From NCBI GenBank assembly GCA_023392115.1, contig JAEVZT010000374.1:1-6391 (forward strand): a stretch of DNA of 6,391 nucleotides. The letters run 5' to 3'. The DNA is from Chloroflexota bacterium (lineage in GTDB: Bacteria; Chloroflexota; Anaerolineae; Aggregatilineales; Phototrophicaceae). A model generated the notes under the pieces. It saw only the letters and a program-made list of their open reading frames with translations. It searched no databases and was not told where the DNA came from. A program made the translations under genes and the position numbers. Shown here in pieces: positions 1 to 6,371 of the stretch; position 1 is the stretch's first letter; every line of letters starts with the position of its first letter.

Positions 1-6
1 CCCCAA

Positions 7-30
7 CCCTCCCCCGAATTCGGGGGAGGG
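7..30. repeat. Perfect 24-base palindrome centred on GAATTC
   Basis: The half-site CCCTCCCCCGAA (7-18) is followed directly by its exact reverse complement (19-30), with no loop. As RNA it would form a GC-rich hairpin whose loop comes from the central AATT. No run of T follows on the + strand (the next bases are CGCAAACAAC), so it does not look like a standard intrinsic terminator. Confidence 0.85.
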
Positions 31-50
31 CGCAAACAACGTCTCTTTCT

Positions 51-74
51 CCCCTCCCTGAATTCGGGGAGGGG
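51..74. repeat. Near-perfect 24-base palindrome centred on GAATTC
   Basis: CCCCTCCC (51-58) pairs with GGGAGGGG (67-74) around a TGAATTCG core. Only the T59/G66 pair fails to match. It is the same kind of unit as the palindrome at 7-30 but with a slightly different C-run pattern, as expected for diverged copies of one repeat family. The G-rich right half continues into further G-runs. Confidence 0.8.
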
Positions 75-86
75 CTGGGGGTGGGG
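66..86 (+). promoter_or_regulatory. Potential intramolecular G-quadruplex in the leader
   Basis: Four consecutive G-runs of 4, 4, 5 and 4 bases (66-69, 71-74, 77-81, 83-86) are joined by loops of one, two and one base (A, CT, T). This satisfies the strict G4 pattern, with short loops that favour a stable structure, on the + strand and hence in any mRNA reading into the permease gene 44 bases downstream. It competes with the palindrome at 51-74, since its first two runs are that palindrome's right half, so the RNA could switch between hairpin and quadruplex. The structure is predicted from the pattern only; a regulatory role is inference. Confidence 0.45.
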
Positions 87-116
87 TCAACCTCTTGAGT
101 GTCCGCCTAGTCGTTC

Positions 117-122
117 GAGAGA
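117..122 (+). promoter_or_regulatory. Probable ribosome binding site of the first permease
   Basis: The purine stretch GAGAGA sits 7 bases before the ATG at 130. It is a weak Shine-Dalgarno match but the best one near this start. A later in-frame ATG at 169 has AGGAG too far away (17 bases), which supports the start at 130. The rest of the leader (87-116) shows no convincing -35/-10 pair. Confidence 0.4.
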
Positions 123-129
123 TTGACCG

Positions 130-1092
130 ATGATCAGAGTGACAGCAGGAGACTCCCGCGCACCAAGAATGCGATGGCGTGACCTGACGCCCGGCGCGAG
201 GCGCGAAGCCTATACGTTCTATATCTGCGTAGCTCCGTGGGTGATCGGCTTCCTGCTGTTCACCGTCATCCCCATGGTAGCATCGCTCTACCTCAGCTTC
301 ACGCGCTGGAACGTCGTCACCTCACCTGTGTGGATCGGCTTGGACAACTACGTCCGCATGTTCACCAACGACCCGAACTTTTACCAGTCGCTTAAAGTGA
401 CGCTGACGTATGCTGTTACCAGCGTGCCGCTGCGCATGGCGGTAGCGCTGTTCCTCGCCGTGCTGCTCAACGAAGCGACGCGCGCGGTCGCCTTCTTCCG
501 CACGTCGTTCTACATCCCGTCGATTGTCGCCAGCGTGGCGGCTGCCGTCCTGTGGCAGTGGATCTTGAACCCGCGCTTCGGTCCCGTTAACGGCTTGCTG
601 CGCTCGCTCGGGTTGTACGCGCCAAACTGGTTCGGCGACCCAAACTACGCCCTCTGGGGGCTGGTCATTATGAGCGCGTGGGGGATCGGCGGTGAAATGC
701 TGATCTTTCTCGCCGGACTGAAGGGCATCCCGAAGACGCTTTACGAAGCGGCGGAAGTTGATGGGGCGGGGCGGCTGACTCGCTTCCTGCGCATCACGCT
801 GCCGATGCTCAGCCCGGCGATCTTCTTCAACCTCGTCATGTCGATGATCGGCGCGTTCCAGACGTTCGACGCGGCATTCGTCATCTCGACGGCGCGCGCG
901 GGACAAATCGGCGCTCCGCTCAGATCGACCCTGTTCTACCTGCTGCACCTGTACGAACAGGGCTTCAAATTCCTGAATATGGGTTACGCCTCGGCGCTGG
1001 CATGGGTGTTGTTCCTCTTGATCCTCACCGTGACTTACTTCGTCAACCGTTCGTCGAGCCGCTGGGTCTATTACGAAGGGGGGCGTGACTAG
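130..1092 (+). CDS. Carbohydrate ABC transporter permease, MalF/UgpA type
   Basis: This is one of the two inner-membrane channel subunits of a sugar ABC importer (binding-protein-dependent transport, CUT1 group). The 320-residue length fits MalF/UgpA-type permeases without the large MalF periplasmic insert. After a polar cytoplasmic N-terminus of about 28 residues come six likely membrane helices, roughly at residues 30-56, 89-114, 122-146, 173-197, 226-247 and 284-305. The cytoplasmic EAA loop that docks on the ATPase is clear: EAAEVDGAG at 206-214, followed by the LP pair at 224-225. The segment around YIPSIVASVAAAVLWQWI (128-145) is typical of the family. The gene stops two bases before the second permease starts, and the two proteins would form a heterodimer. 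The substrate cannot be read from the permease; the neighbouring glycosidase suggests an oligosaccharide or glycoside. The start at 130 is preferred, though GTG at 139 is in frame. Family assignment is near certain. Confidence 0.95.
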   Translation: MIRVTAGDSRAPRMRWRDLTPGARREAYTFYICVAPWVIGFLLFTVIPMVASLYLSFTRWNVVTSPVWIGLDNYVRMFTNDPNFYQSLKVTLTYAVTSVPLRMAVALFLAVLLNEATRAVAFFRTSFYIPSIVASVAAAVLWQWILNPRFGPVNGLLRSLGLYAPNWFGDPNYALWGLVIMSAWGIGGEMLIFLAGLKGIPKTLYEAAEVDGAGRLTRFLRITLPMLSPAIFFNLVMSMIGAFQTFDAAFVISTARAGQIGAPLRSTLFYLLHLYEQGFKFLNMGYASALAWVLFLLILTVTYFVNRSSSRWVYYEGGRD

Positions 1093-1094
1093 TC

Positions 1095-1994
1095 ATGGCG
1101 ACAAGAGCTGCCACCGCCGAGACTGTCCGGCGCACGTCCGTCATGCAAGGCTCGCGCAAGCCGTTTGGCGAGCTTGGGCGTAAAATCGTCGTCTACGGGT
1201 TGCTGATCTTCCTGAGTCTGCTGTTTCTATTCCCGCTGTTCTGGATGGTGACGACGGCGCTCAAACCTGAACACCAGATTTTCCTGTGGCCCCCGCGCTG
1301 GATTCCCGACCCGATTCAGTGGTCGAACTTCCGTGAAGCGTTCAGCAACCCGCTGCTGCCGTTCGACCGCTTCATCGTCAACTCGCTGATCATCGAGGTT
1401 GGCGAGATCAGCGGGCGCTTGATTTCATGTACGATCGTCGCCTACGGCTTTGCTCGCCTGCAAGCGCCGGGCAAGAACCTGCTGTTCACGATCCTGTTGG
1501 CAACGCTCATGCTGCCGAGCGCGGCGATTCTGATTCCGCGCTTCATTCTATTCAGCGAGCTCGGCTGGGTGAACACGTTCCTGCCGCTGATCGTCCCGGC
1601 GTGGTTCGGCGAAGCGTACGCCATCTTCCTGATGCGCCAGTTCTTCATGACCATCCCGCGCGAGCTTGAAGAAGCGGCAGTCATCGACGGCGCGAATACA
1701 GCGCAAATCATCACACGCATCATCGTCCCGTTGAGCATCCCCGTACTGGCGGTCATCACGGTATTGACGTTCAAAGACGTGTGGAACGAGTTCCTCAACC
1801 CGCTGCTCTACCTGCAAAATACGAATCTGTACACGGTGGCAGTTGGGCTGGCGTACTTCAACGGTCAGAACAACGTCCAGATGAACCTGCTCATGGCGGC
1901 TTCGGTGACGCTGATGCTGCCGATCGTGATCCTGTTCCTGTTCGCGCAGCGGGCGTTTGTCGAAGGTATTTCTCTCACCGGCATCAAAGGTTAA
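1095..1994 (+). CDS. Carbohydrate ABC transporter permease, MalG/UgpE type
   Basis: This is the second channel subunit of the same CUT1-type importer, and 299 residues is slightly longer than usual for MalG/UgpE proteins. A polar N-terminal tail of about 28 residues precedes six likely membrane helices, roughly at residues 30-54, 95-119, 128-151, 161-183, 212-230 and 264-284. The EAA loop reads EEAAVIDGA (192-200), with the usual downstream proline at 212. WNEFLNPL (230-237) and the C-terminal end QRAFVEGISLTGIKG are characteristic of this subunit class. The gene begins two bases after the first permease ends; a purine run (AAGGGGGG, 1076-1083) lies 11 bases before its ATG, and coupling to the upstream gene is likely. 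The alternative ATG at 1143 would remove only part of the polar tail and has no visible ribosome site. No ATP-binding subunit is present nearby, so the pair probably uses an ATPase encoded elsewhere. Confidence 0.95.
   Translation: MATRAATAETVRRTSVMQGSRKPFGELGRKIVVYGLLIFLSLLFLFPLFWMVTTALKPEHQIFLWPPRWIPDPIQWSNFREAFSNPLLPFDRFIVNSLIIEVGEISGRLISCTIVAYGFARLQAPGKNLLFTILLATLMLPSAAILIPRFILFSELGWVNTFLPLIVPAWFGEAYAIFLMRQFFMTIPRELEEAAVIDGANTAQIITRIIVPLSIPVLAVITVLTFKDVWNEFLNPLLYLQNTNLYTVAVGLAYFNGQNNVQMNLLMAASVTLMLPIVILFLFAQRAFVEGISLTGIKG
1986..1990 (+). promoter_or_regulatory. Ribosome binding site that fixes the glycosidase start
   Basis: AAAGG lies 8 bases before the ATG at 1999, inside the last codons of the second permease. 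The open frame extends back to an ATG at 1957, but that start would overlap the permease by 38 bases and add 14 residues ahead of the family-like MQLPSNYYHCFLGNG beginning. The 1999 start is therefore preferred. Confidence 0.6.
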
Positions 1995-1998
1995 CGGA

Positions 1999-4065
1999 AT
2001 GCAGCTCCCGAGCAATTATTACCACTGCTTTCTTGGCAACGGACTCGACGCGGTGCTGGTCGGCTACACCGGGTCGATGGTTTCGGACAAGGTAAGCGTG
2101 GATCGCTGTAACTGGTATAAGGCGGATCGCTATTACCCGGAAGACAAGCTGGTCATGGTCGCCGGGCGCTTCCCGATCGACAAGAGGCTCGAACACGCCG
2201 AAGGCTCGGGCTGGTACGAGGTCGCGCCGCTTGGGCGCAGTTGGTATACCCTGCTCGACGGCGCGCGCCCGCTGGAACTTGTCGCCACCGAGCAGCGTTT
2301 TGTGCCGCAGGAAGGCACACTGTACACAAAGGTCGACTACGGAACGGTTAAGGGCGAGGTGCGAACGTGGCTGCACGCGCGGCGGTCGATTTTGATCGAG
2401 GAATACACCTTCGACGGGGACGTTGATTTTCAGGCGTGGATGGGCCCCGGCGTATGGATGGATGATGGCTGGGACACTGACCCGTTTCGCAGCGTCGAGA
2501 TGAACGAGCGCCTACCGGAAGGGCGCTACGATCTCGGCGAGACGCACGGCATCATGCAGATGCGGCTCGACCCGCAGCCTGAAGCGTTCGGCGCGGACGG
2601 TAACGATCGCTGGGCGCGGGCGCGCGGGCGCACGTTCGTCAAGTACTTCTCGATTGTCGACAACCGGCAGGACGCGCTCGACGGGCGGGCGCTCGACGAG
2701 GCGATCGCGCTCGGTCTTGACACCCTGCGCGACGAACACCTGACATACTGGCGCCACTACTTCGCCGCGTCGAGCATCACGATCCCCGACGAGCAGTACC
2801 AGTACTTCTACGAAGCGAGCATGTACCACTTCAAGGCGGCGCAGAACCGCGAGTCGGGCGGGCTGCCGGTCAACAACCTGCGCCGGACGTGGTCGTCGCA
2901 CATCTTCTGGGATTCGTACTTCATCCAGCGCGCGCTGATGGAAGCTCACCACACTGCCGAGGCGCTTGAAGCCAACCGCTTCTTCCAGCGGACGATTGAT
3001 CACGCCCGCCGCCACGCAAGCGAGGAATTCGGCTGCGACGGCTTGAAGTGGGACTGGGAGATCACGCACGACGGGCGCAAGGCATACGGCACGCTGCTGC
3101 ACATGAAATATCAGGTACATAACAACGGCTCGTATGCCAACATGATCATGGGCTATTACGACTTTACGCAGGACGAGGATTACCTGCGTGAGTTCTACCC
3201 GATCCTCGAAGGGCTGGCGCGTTTCTTCCTCGACTGCATTGTGCAGAAGACAGACGACGGCTATGGAGTCGGTTACGTCGTCGGCGTCCATGAAAGCCCG
3301 GACAAGGTTTTGAATGATGGTAGTACTGTCACCGGCACAATCGTCATCCTGCGCCATCTGGTGCGGGCGGCACGAATTCTCGGCAAGCCGGAAGATGACT
3401 TCATCCGCGAGTGCGCCGCCGTTGGCCAAGAGCTGACGAAGACGGTGGATAGACTCTACAACGGCCAGTTTTTCAGATCATCCGAATCGCAGGAGCACAT
3501 CAACGCAAGCTCAGTCGCGCCGATTCATCCGATGGGCGTCGTCGCCGCGAAAGATCCGCGCGCGGTGAGCACCGTTCACCACTACCTGAAAATCAACGTC
3601 GGGCGGGTGAGCAGTTTCCCATGGTCGGGTGGTCGCATCGGGACCGTGCTGGCGGAGCAGGGCAACGGCGATCTCGTCTGGGAAGTGCTTGACTCAATGC
3701 GCCCGACGATCTGCCAGTTTGGCGGCATGGCGGAAGTGATGGAAAATAACGGCGAATGGAACATGCAGTATTTCGGGACGGCGCAGGGCGCAACGTGTAC
3801 GGCAATCCACCAGCTGCTGCTTCAGTCGACCGAAGAAGGTATAGAATTGTTCCCGGCTGTACCTTCGGCGTGGGATAATGCGGCGTTCAACAACCTGCTG
3901 GCGAGGGGATTGTCGGTCACGGCGCGCTATAATCGCGCGGGCGGCGTCGAGTGGACGGTGCGCAATGATGCGCCGGAAGCGCTGACGCGGCAGGTGCGCT
4001 TCGGCGATCACGCGGTGACGCTCGTCTTGCAGCCGGGCGAAGAAAGACAGGGTGCATGGGGCTGA
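1999..4065 (+). CDS. GH65/GH95-like (alpha/alpha)6-barrel glycosidase, substrate unknown
   Basis: This 688-residue protein has no signal peptide or membrane segment, so it probably acts in the cytoplasm on what the adjacent ABC importer brings in. Residues 1-250 look like an N-terminal beta-sandwich, with LGNG at 12-15 as in GH95 and relatives. Residues 260-615 resemble the (alpha/alpha)6 catalytic barrel. GH65-like landmarks, compared from memory, are HIFWD (301-305), WDWE (351-354), QVHNNG (372-377), YDFTQDEDYL (387-396) and SPDKVLNDGSTVTG (433-446). The end, with FGTAQGATCTAIHQLLLQST (592-611) then IELFPAVPSAWD (615-626), is closer to GH95 alpha-fucosidases. A KQADV-type segment typical of GH65 phosphorylases was not found, and E579 and E582 sit about where GH65 hydrolases carry their base. 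A hydrolase therefore fits better than a phosphorylase. The position aligned with the GH65 catalytic acid appears to be T365, which is odd. The gene starts 4 bases after the permease and overlaps the next gene by 10. Glycosidase fold is fairly sure; family, mechanism and substrate are not. Confidence 0.8.
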   Translation: MQLPSNYYHCFLGNGLDAVLVGYTGSMVSDKVSVDRCNWYKADRYYPEDKLVMVAGRFPIDKRLEHAEGSGWYEVAPLGRSWYTLLDGARPLELVATEQRFVPQEGTLYTKVDYGTVKGEVRTWLHARRSILIEEYTFDGDVDFQAWMGPGVWMDDGWDTDPFRSVEMNERLPEGRYDLGETHGIMQMRLDPQPEAFGADGNDRWARARGRTFVKYFSIVDNRQDALDGRALDEAIALGLDTLRDEHLTYWRHYFAASSITIPDEQYQYFYEASMYHFKAAQNRESGGLPVNNLRRTWSSHIFWDSYFIQRALMEAHHTAEALEANRFFQRTIDHARRHASEEFGCDGLKWDWEITHDGRKAYGTLLHMKYQVHNNGSYANMIMGYYDFTQDEDYLREFYPILEGLARFFLDCIVQKTDDGYGVGYVVGVHESPDKVLNDGSTVTGTIVILRHLVRAARILGKPEDDFIRECAAVGQELTKTVDRLYNGQFFRSSESQEHINASSVAPIHPMGVVAAKDPRAVSTVHHYLKINVGRVSSFPWSGGRIGTVLAEQGNGDLVWEVLDSMRPTICQFGGMAEVMENNGEWNMQYFGTAQGATCTAIHQLLLQSTEEGIELFPAVPSAWDNAAFNNLLARGLSVTARYNRAGGVEWTVRNDAPEALTRQVRFGDHAVTLVLQPGEERQGAWG

Positions 4066-6371
4066 TCGAAACGCAGGGGCGGCGCTGGGTGCTGCCGGCG
4101 GTTTTCGTCGTGTCGGGCGCGGGGCTGGTCTTCGAGATCACGCTCACGCGCCTGTTTTCGTTGTTCTTCCAGTACCATTTCACGTTTCTGGCGGTATCGC
4201 TGGCGGTGCTCGGCTTGAGCCTCGGCGCTGCCAGCGCCCACGCGCTCAAACCGGCGCACGCGCGCTCGACGCGGACGCTGGCGGGCGTGCTGGCGGCGAT
4301 CAGCCTGTCGCTGTCGGCGGCGGCAATGGTGATCGCGTGGCTGCCGTCGGCGGAGTCGATCTTTCCGCGCGCGCTGGCGGCGCTCGTCCCCTTCTTCTTG
4401 ATCGGCTTGTTCACGGCGCTGGCGTTTGAGAACTTCAGCGCCGGCAGCGGACACCTGTACGCCGCCGACTTGATCGGCGCGGCGCTCGGCGTGATCGCGG
4501 TGATCGTCCTACTCAACCTGTGGAGCGCCTTCAGCATGACGCTGTTTCTGGCGGCGCTGGTTGGCGCGGTCGCCGTGGCCTTCGCGCGGCGCGAGCGCGG
4601 GCGGTCGCTGACGCTGTCGGCGGCGAGCTTGGGATTTGGCGCGCTGCTGCTCGTCGTCAACCTCGTCAGCGGCGCGGTTGACTTCAACCCGCAGGCGTTG
4701 ACGGGCGCGCCGCGCGACAAGACGATGATCGCCATCCTCCAAGACCCGGCGCAGGACGCGCGCATCGACTACACGGCGTGGAGTCCGTTCGCGCGCGTCG
4801 ACGTGCTTGAGACGAACGATCCGAACGCGCGTTACGTCTTCACCGACGGCGGCGCTGGGAGCTTCATGCTGCGCTTTGACGGCGACGTCCAAGCCCTGAG
4901 CGCGCACCGGAACACGGTTGAATACCTGCCGTTCCTGTCAGGCAGCCCCGAAAGCACGCTGATCGTCGGCGCGGGCGGCGGCAAGGATATCGCGCTGGCG
5001 CTGCTGGCGGACGCGGACGCGATCACGGCGGTTGAGATCAACCCGGCGGTGATCGACGCCACGCGCCGCTTCGCAGACTATAACGGCGGCATCCTCGATC
5101 TGCCGCAGGTTGATTTGATCGAAGGCGACGCGCGCAGTTTTGTCGAGCGGAGCGACGATCAGTTCGACCTGATCTACCTGAATCTGGTGTATACGCAGGC
5201 GGTTGAACCTGCCAGCCAAACGCTTGTCGAGAATTACATCTTCACGCGGGAAGCGTTCGAAGCGTATCTTGATCGCCTCGCGCCGGGTGGGCGGCTGGCG
5301 ATCATCTCGCACAACGCGCTCGAAGCGAGCCGCGCGGCGGTGACCGCCCTGCAAGCCTTCGAGGACACCGGCACGCCGCCGTCGCAAGCGCTTGATCACC
5401 TGTGGCTGTGGATGATGCCCGCGGGCGACGCGACGATCCGCACGAGCGTGCTGCTGGTCGGCAAAGACCCGCTGCCCGCCGAAACGGTCGAGGCGCTCAA
5501 CCGTGCCGCCCTGTCGCGCGGGATGCAGCCCTTGTTCGCGCCCGGGGGCTATGAAACGCTGTTCGAGCCGCTGCGGAACGGCGGGACGATGGCGTCGTTC
5601 ATTCAGGCGGACGCCGATTACAACCTCAGCCCGACAACCGACGACTCGCCGTACTTCTTCAACCTCGATCACGGCATCCCGCCGGCGATCCGCTCGACGC
5701 TGGCGCTGGCGGCGGTGCTGGCAGTCGGCTTGCTGGCGCTCGGCTTTTTCAGCGGCGGGACGGGGCGCGGCGGCGGTCGCATCCCGCGCGCGATGCTGGT
5801 TTACGCCGTGCTGATCGGGCTTGGTTTCATGCTTGTCGAAATCCCACTCATCCAGCGGTTTCAACTGCTGCTCGGACATCCGATCCTGTCGCTGGCGGCG
5901 GTGCTGGCGACGCTGCTCTTGGCGGGTGGGCTTGGCAGCTGGATCAGCCAGCGCTGGCAGACGTCGATCCTCTCGTGGCGCGTGGGGCTGGTCGGCTTGT
6001 TGATCGTCGGGCTGGCGATCGTCTACTGGTTCGCGCTGCCGCCGCTGGTCGACGCGCAGCTCGTCGCGCCGTTCGCCGTTCGCCTGCTGACGGCGGTCAT
6101 GTTGACCGCGCTGATCGGCTTCCCGATGGGCATCCCCTTCCCGAGCCTGCTGCGCCTCACCGAGCAGAACCGGGGGCAGGTGGCGCTGCTGTGGGCGATC
6201 AACGGCGCATTTTCGGTGCTCGGCTCGACGCTGGCGGTGATCATTTCGTTGCAGTGGGGCTTCGGCTGGGCGCTGCTGGCGGGCGCGGCGATGTATCTGC
6301 TGCTGGCGGTGGTCGCCGTCAACTTCGTGCGTGGCAAGACGCCGGCGCTGGTTCGACAGGTTGAAGGCTGA
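4056..6371 (+). CDS. Polytopic membrane protein with spermidine-synthase-like domain
   Basis: The 771 residues fall into three parts. Residues 11-205 hold about six or seven membrane helices and include LYAADLIGAALG (134-145), a segment I associate with membrane-bound spermidine-synthase-like proteins. Residues 240-535 form a soluble Rossmann-type domain with the nucleotide-binding GAGGGKD (305-311), the ribose-binding acidic residue in VEINP (326-330), EGDAR (356-360) and the late TTDDSPYFFN (527-536). Residues 545-757 add about seven more helices, with GFPMGIPFPSLLRL (688-701) and WAINGAFSVLGS (713-724). True spermidine synthases have a catalytic Asp in a D-x-x-D segment after the strand that here reads FDLIYLNLVY (370-379); N376 and Y379 stand there, so aminopropyl transfer is unlikely. 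Binding of S-adenosylmethionine or a related nucleotide is plausible, but substrate and function are unknown. The ATG lies within the end of the glycosidase gene (10-base overlap, preceded by AGGG at 4049-4052), implying coupling. Alanine- and leucine-rich membrane segments make it visibly more GCG/CTG-rich than its neighbours. Confidence 0.85.
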   Translation: MGLIETQGRRWVLPAVFVVSGAGLVFEITLTRLFSLFFQYHFTFLAVSLAVLGLSLGAASAHALKPAHARSTRTLAGVLAAISLSLSAAAMVIAWLPSAESIFPRALAALVPFFLIGLFTALAFENFSAGSGHLYAADLIGAALGVIAVIVLLNLWSAFSMTLFLAALVGAVAVAFARRERGRSLTLSAASLGFGALLLVVNLVSGAVDFNPQALTGAPRDKTMIAILQDPAQDARIDYTAWSPFARVDVLETNDPNARYVFTDGGAGSFMLRFDGDVQALSAHRNTVEYLPFLSGSPESTLIVGAGGGKDIALALLADADAITAVEINPAVIDATRRFADYNGGILDLPQVDLIEGDARSFVERSDDQFDLIYLNLVYTQAVEPASQTLVENYIFTREAFEAYLDRLAPGGRLAIISHNALEASRAAVTALQAFEDTGTPPSQALDHLWLWMMPAGDATIRTSVLLVGKDPLPAETVEALNRAALSRGMQPLFAPGGYETLFEPLRNGGTMASFIQADADYNLSPTTDDSPYFFNLDHGIPPAIRSTLALAAVLAVGLLALGFFSGGTGRGGGRIPRAMLVYAVLIGLGFMLVEIPLIQRFQLLLGHPILSLAAVLATLLLAGGLGSWISQRWQTSILSWRVGLVGLLIVGLAIVYWFALPPLVDAQLVAPFAVRLLTAVMLTALIGFPMGIPFPSLLRLTEQNRGQVALLWAINGAFSVLGSTLAVIISLQWGFGWALLAGAAMYLLLAVVAVNFVRGKTPALVRQVEG

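Larger units (their letters stand above)
1..86. repeat. Inverted pair of GC-rich palindromic elements (REP/MITE-like)
   Basis: Two C-run/G-run elements, 1-30 and 51-86, are imperfect inverted copies of each other, separated by a 20-base spacer (31-50) of ordinary composition. Each arm is itself palindromic around GAATTC. The reverse complement of the right arm begins with C-runs broken by A, AG and T, as the left arm does. The left arm starts at the first base of the window, so the element may extend further upstream. Similar C/G-run intergenic repeats occur in many copies in some Chloroflexota and cyanobacterial genomes; that this is a multi-copy family here is inference. It lies between the permease genes and whatever precedes them, probably a solute-binding protein gene, where it could stabilise or attenuate the transcript. 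Confidence 0.75.

Noticed and set aside
7..74. Palindromes as intrinsic transcription terminators
   Set aside because: Neither hairpin is followed by a T-run on the + strand. The left one is followed by CGCAAACAAC and the right one by more G-runs. On the - strand a weak case cannot be tested because the flank lies outside the window.
1..86. CRISPR array or phage attachment site
   Set aside because: Only two copies, in opposite orientation and each palindromic, with no regular direct repeats or spacers, and no integrase or cas gene nearby.
95..123. Promoter with TTGAGT (95-100) as -35 box
   Set aside because: No TATAAT-like -10 box lies 16-18 bases downstream (the bases there are GAGATT-like), so the match is no better than chance.
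322..948. 208-codon open frame on the - strand within the first permease gene
   Set aside because: Arg/Gln/Glu-rich, low-complexity translation typical of antisense to hydrophobic membrane codons.
1957..1998. Upstream start of the glycosidase at 1957
   Set aside because: It would overlap the second permease by 38 bases and add 14 residues with no family resemblance. The ATG at 1999 has AAAGG 8 bases ahead.
2512..3429. 305-codon open frame on the - strand within the glycosidase gene
   Set aside because: No recognisable motifs, and it lies wholly opposite a gene with conserved catalytic-fold segments. It is a compositional shadow.
4938..5879. Long open frame (313 codons) on the - strand within the membrane protein gene
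   Set aside because: Its translation is rich in Arg, Gln and Asp with no domain or membrane pattern, as expected for an antisense shadow of GC-rich codons. The + strand frame carries clear motifs throughout.
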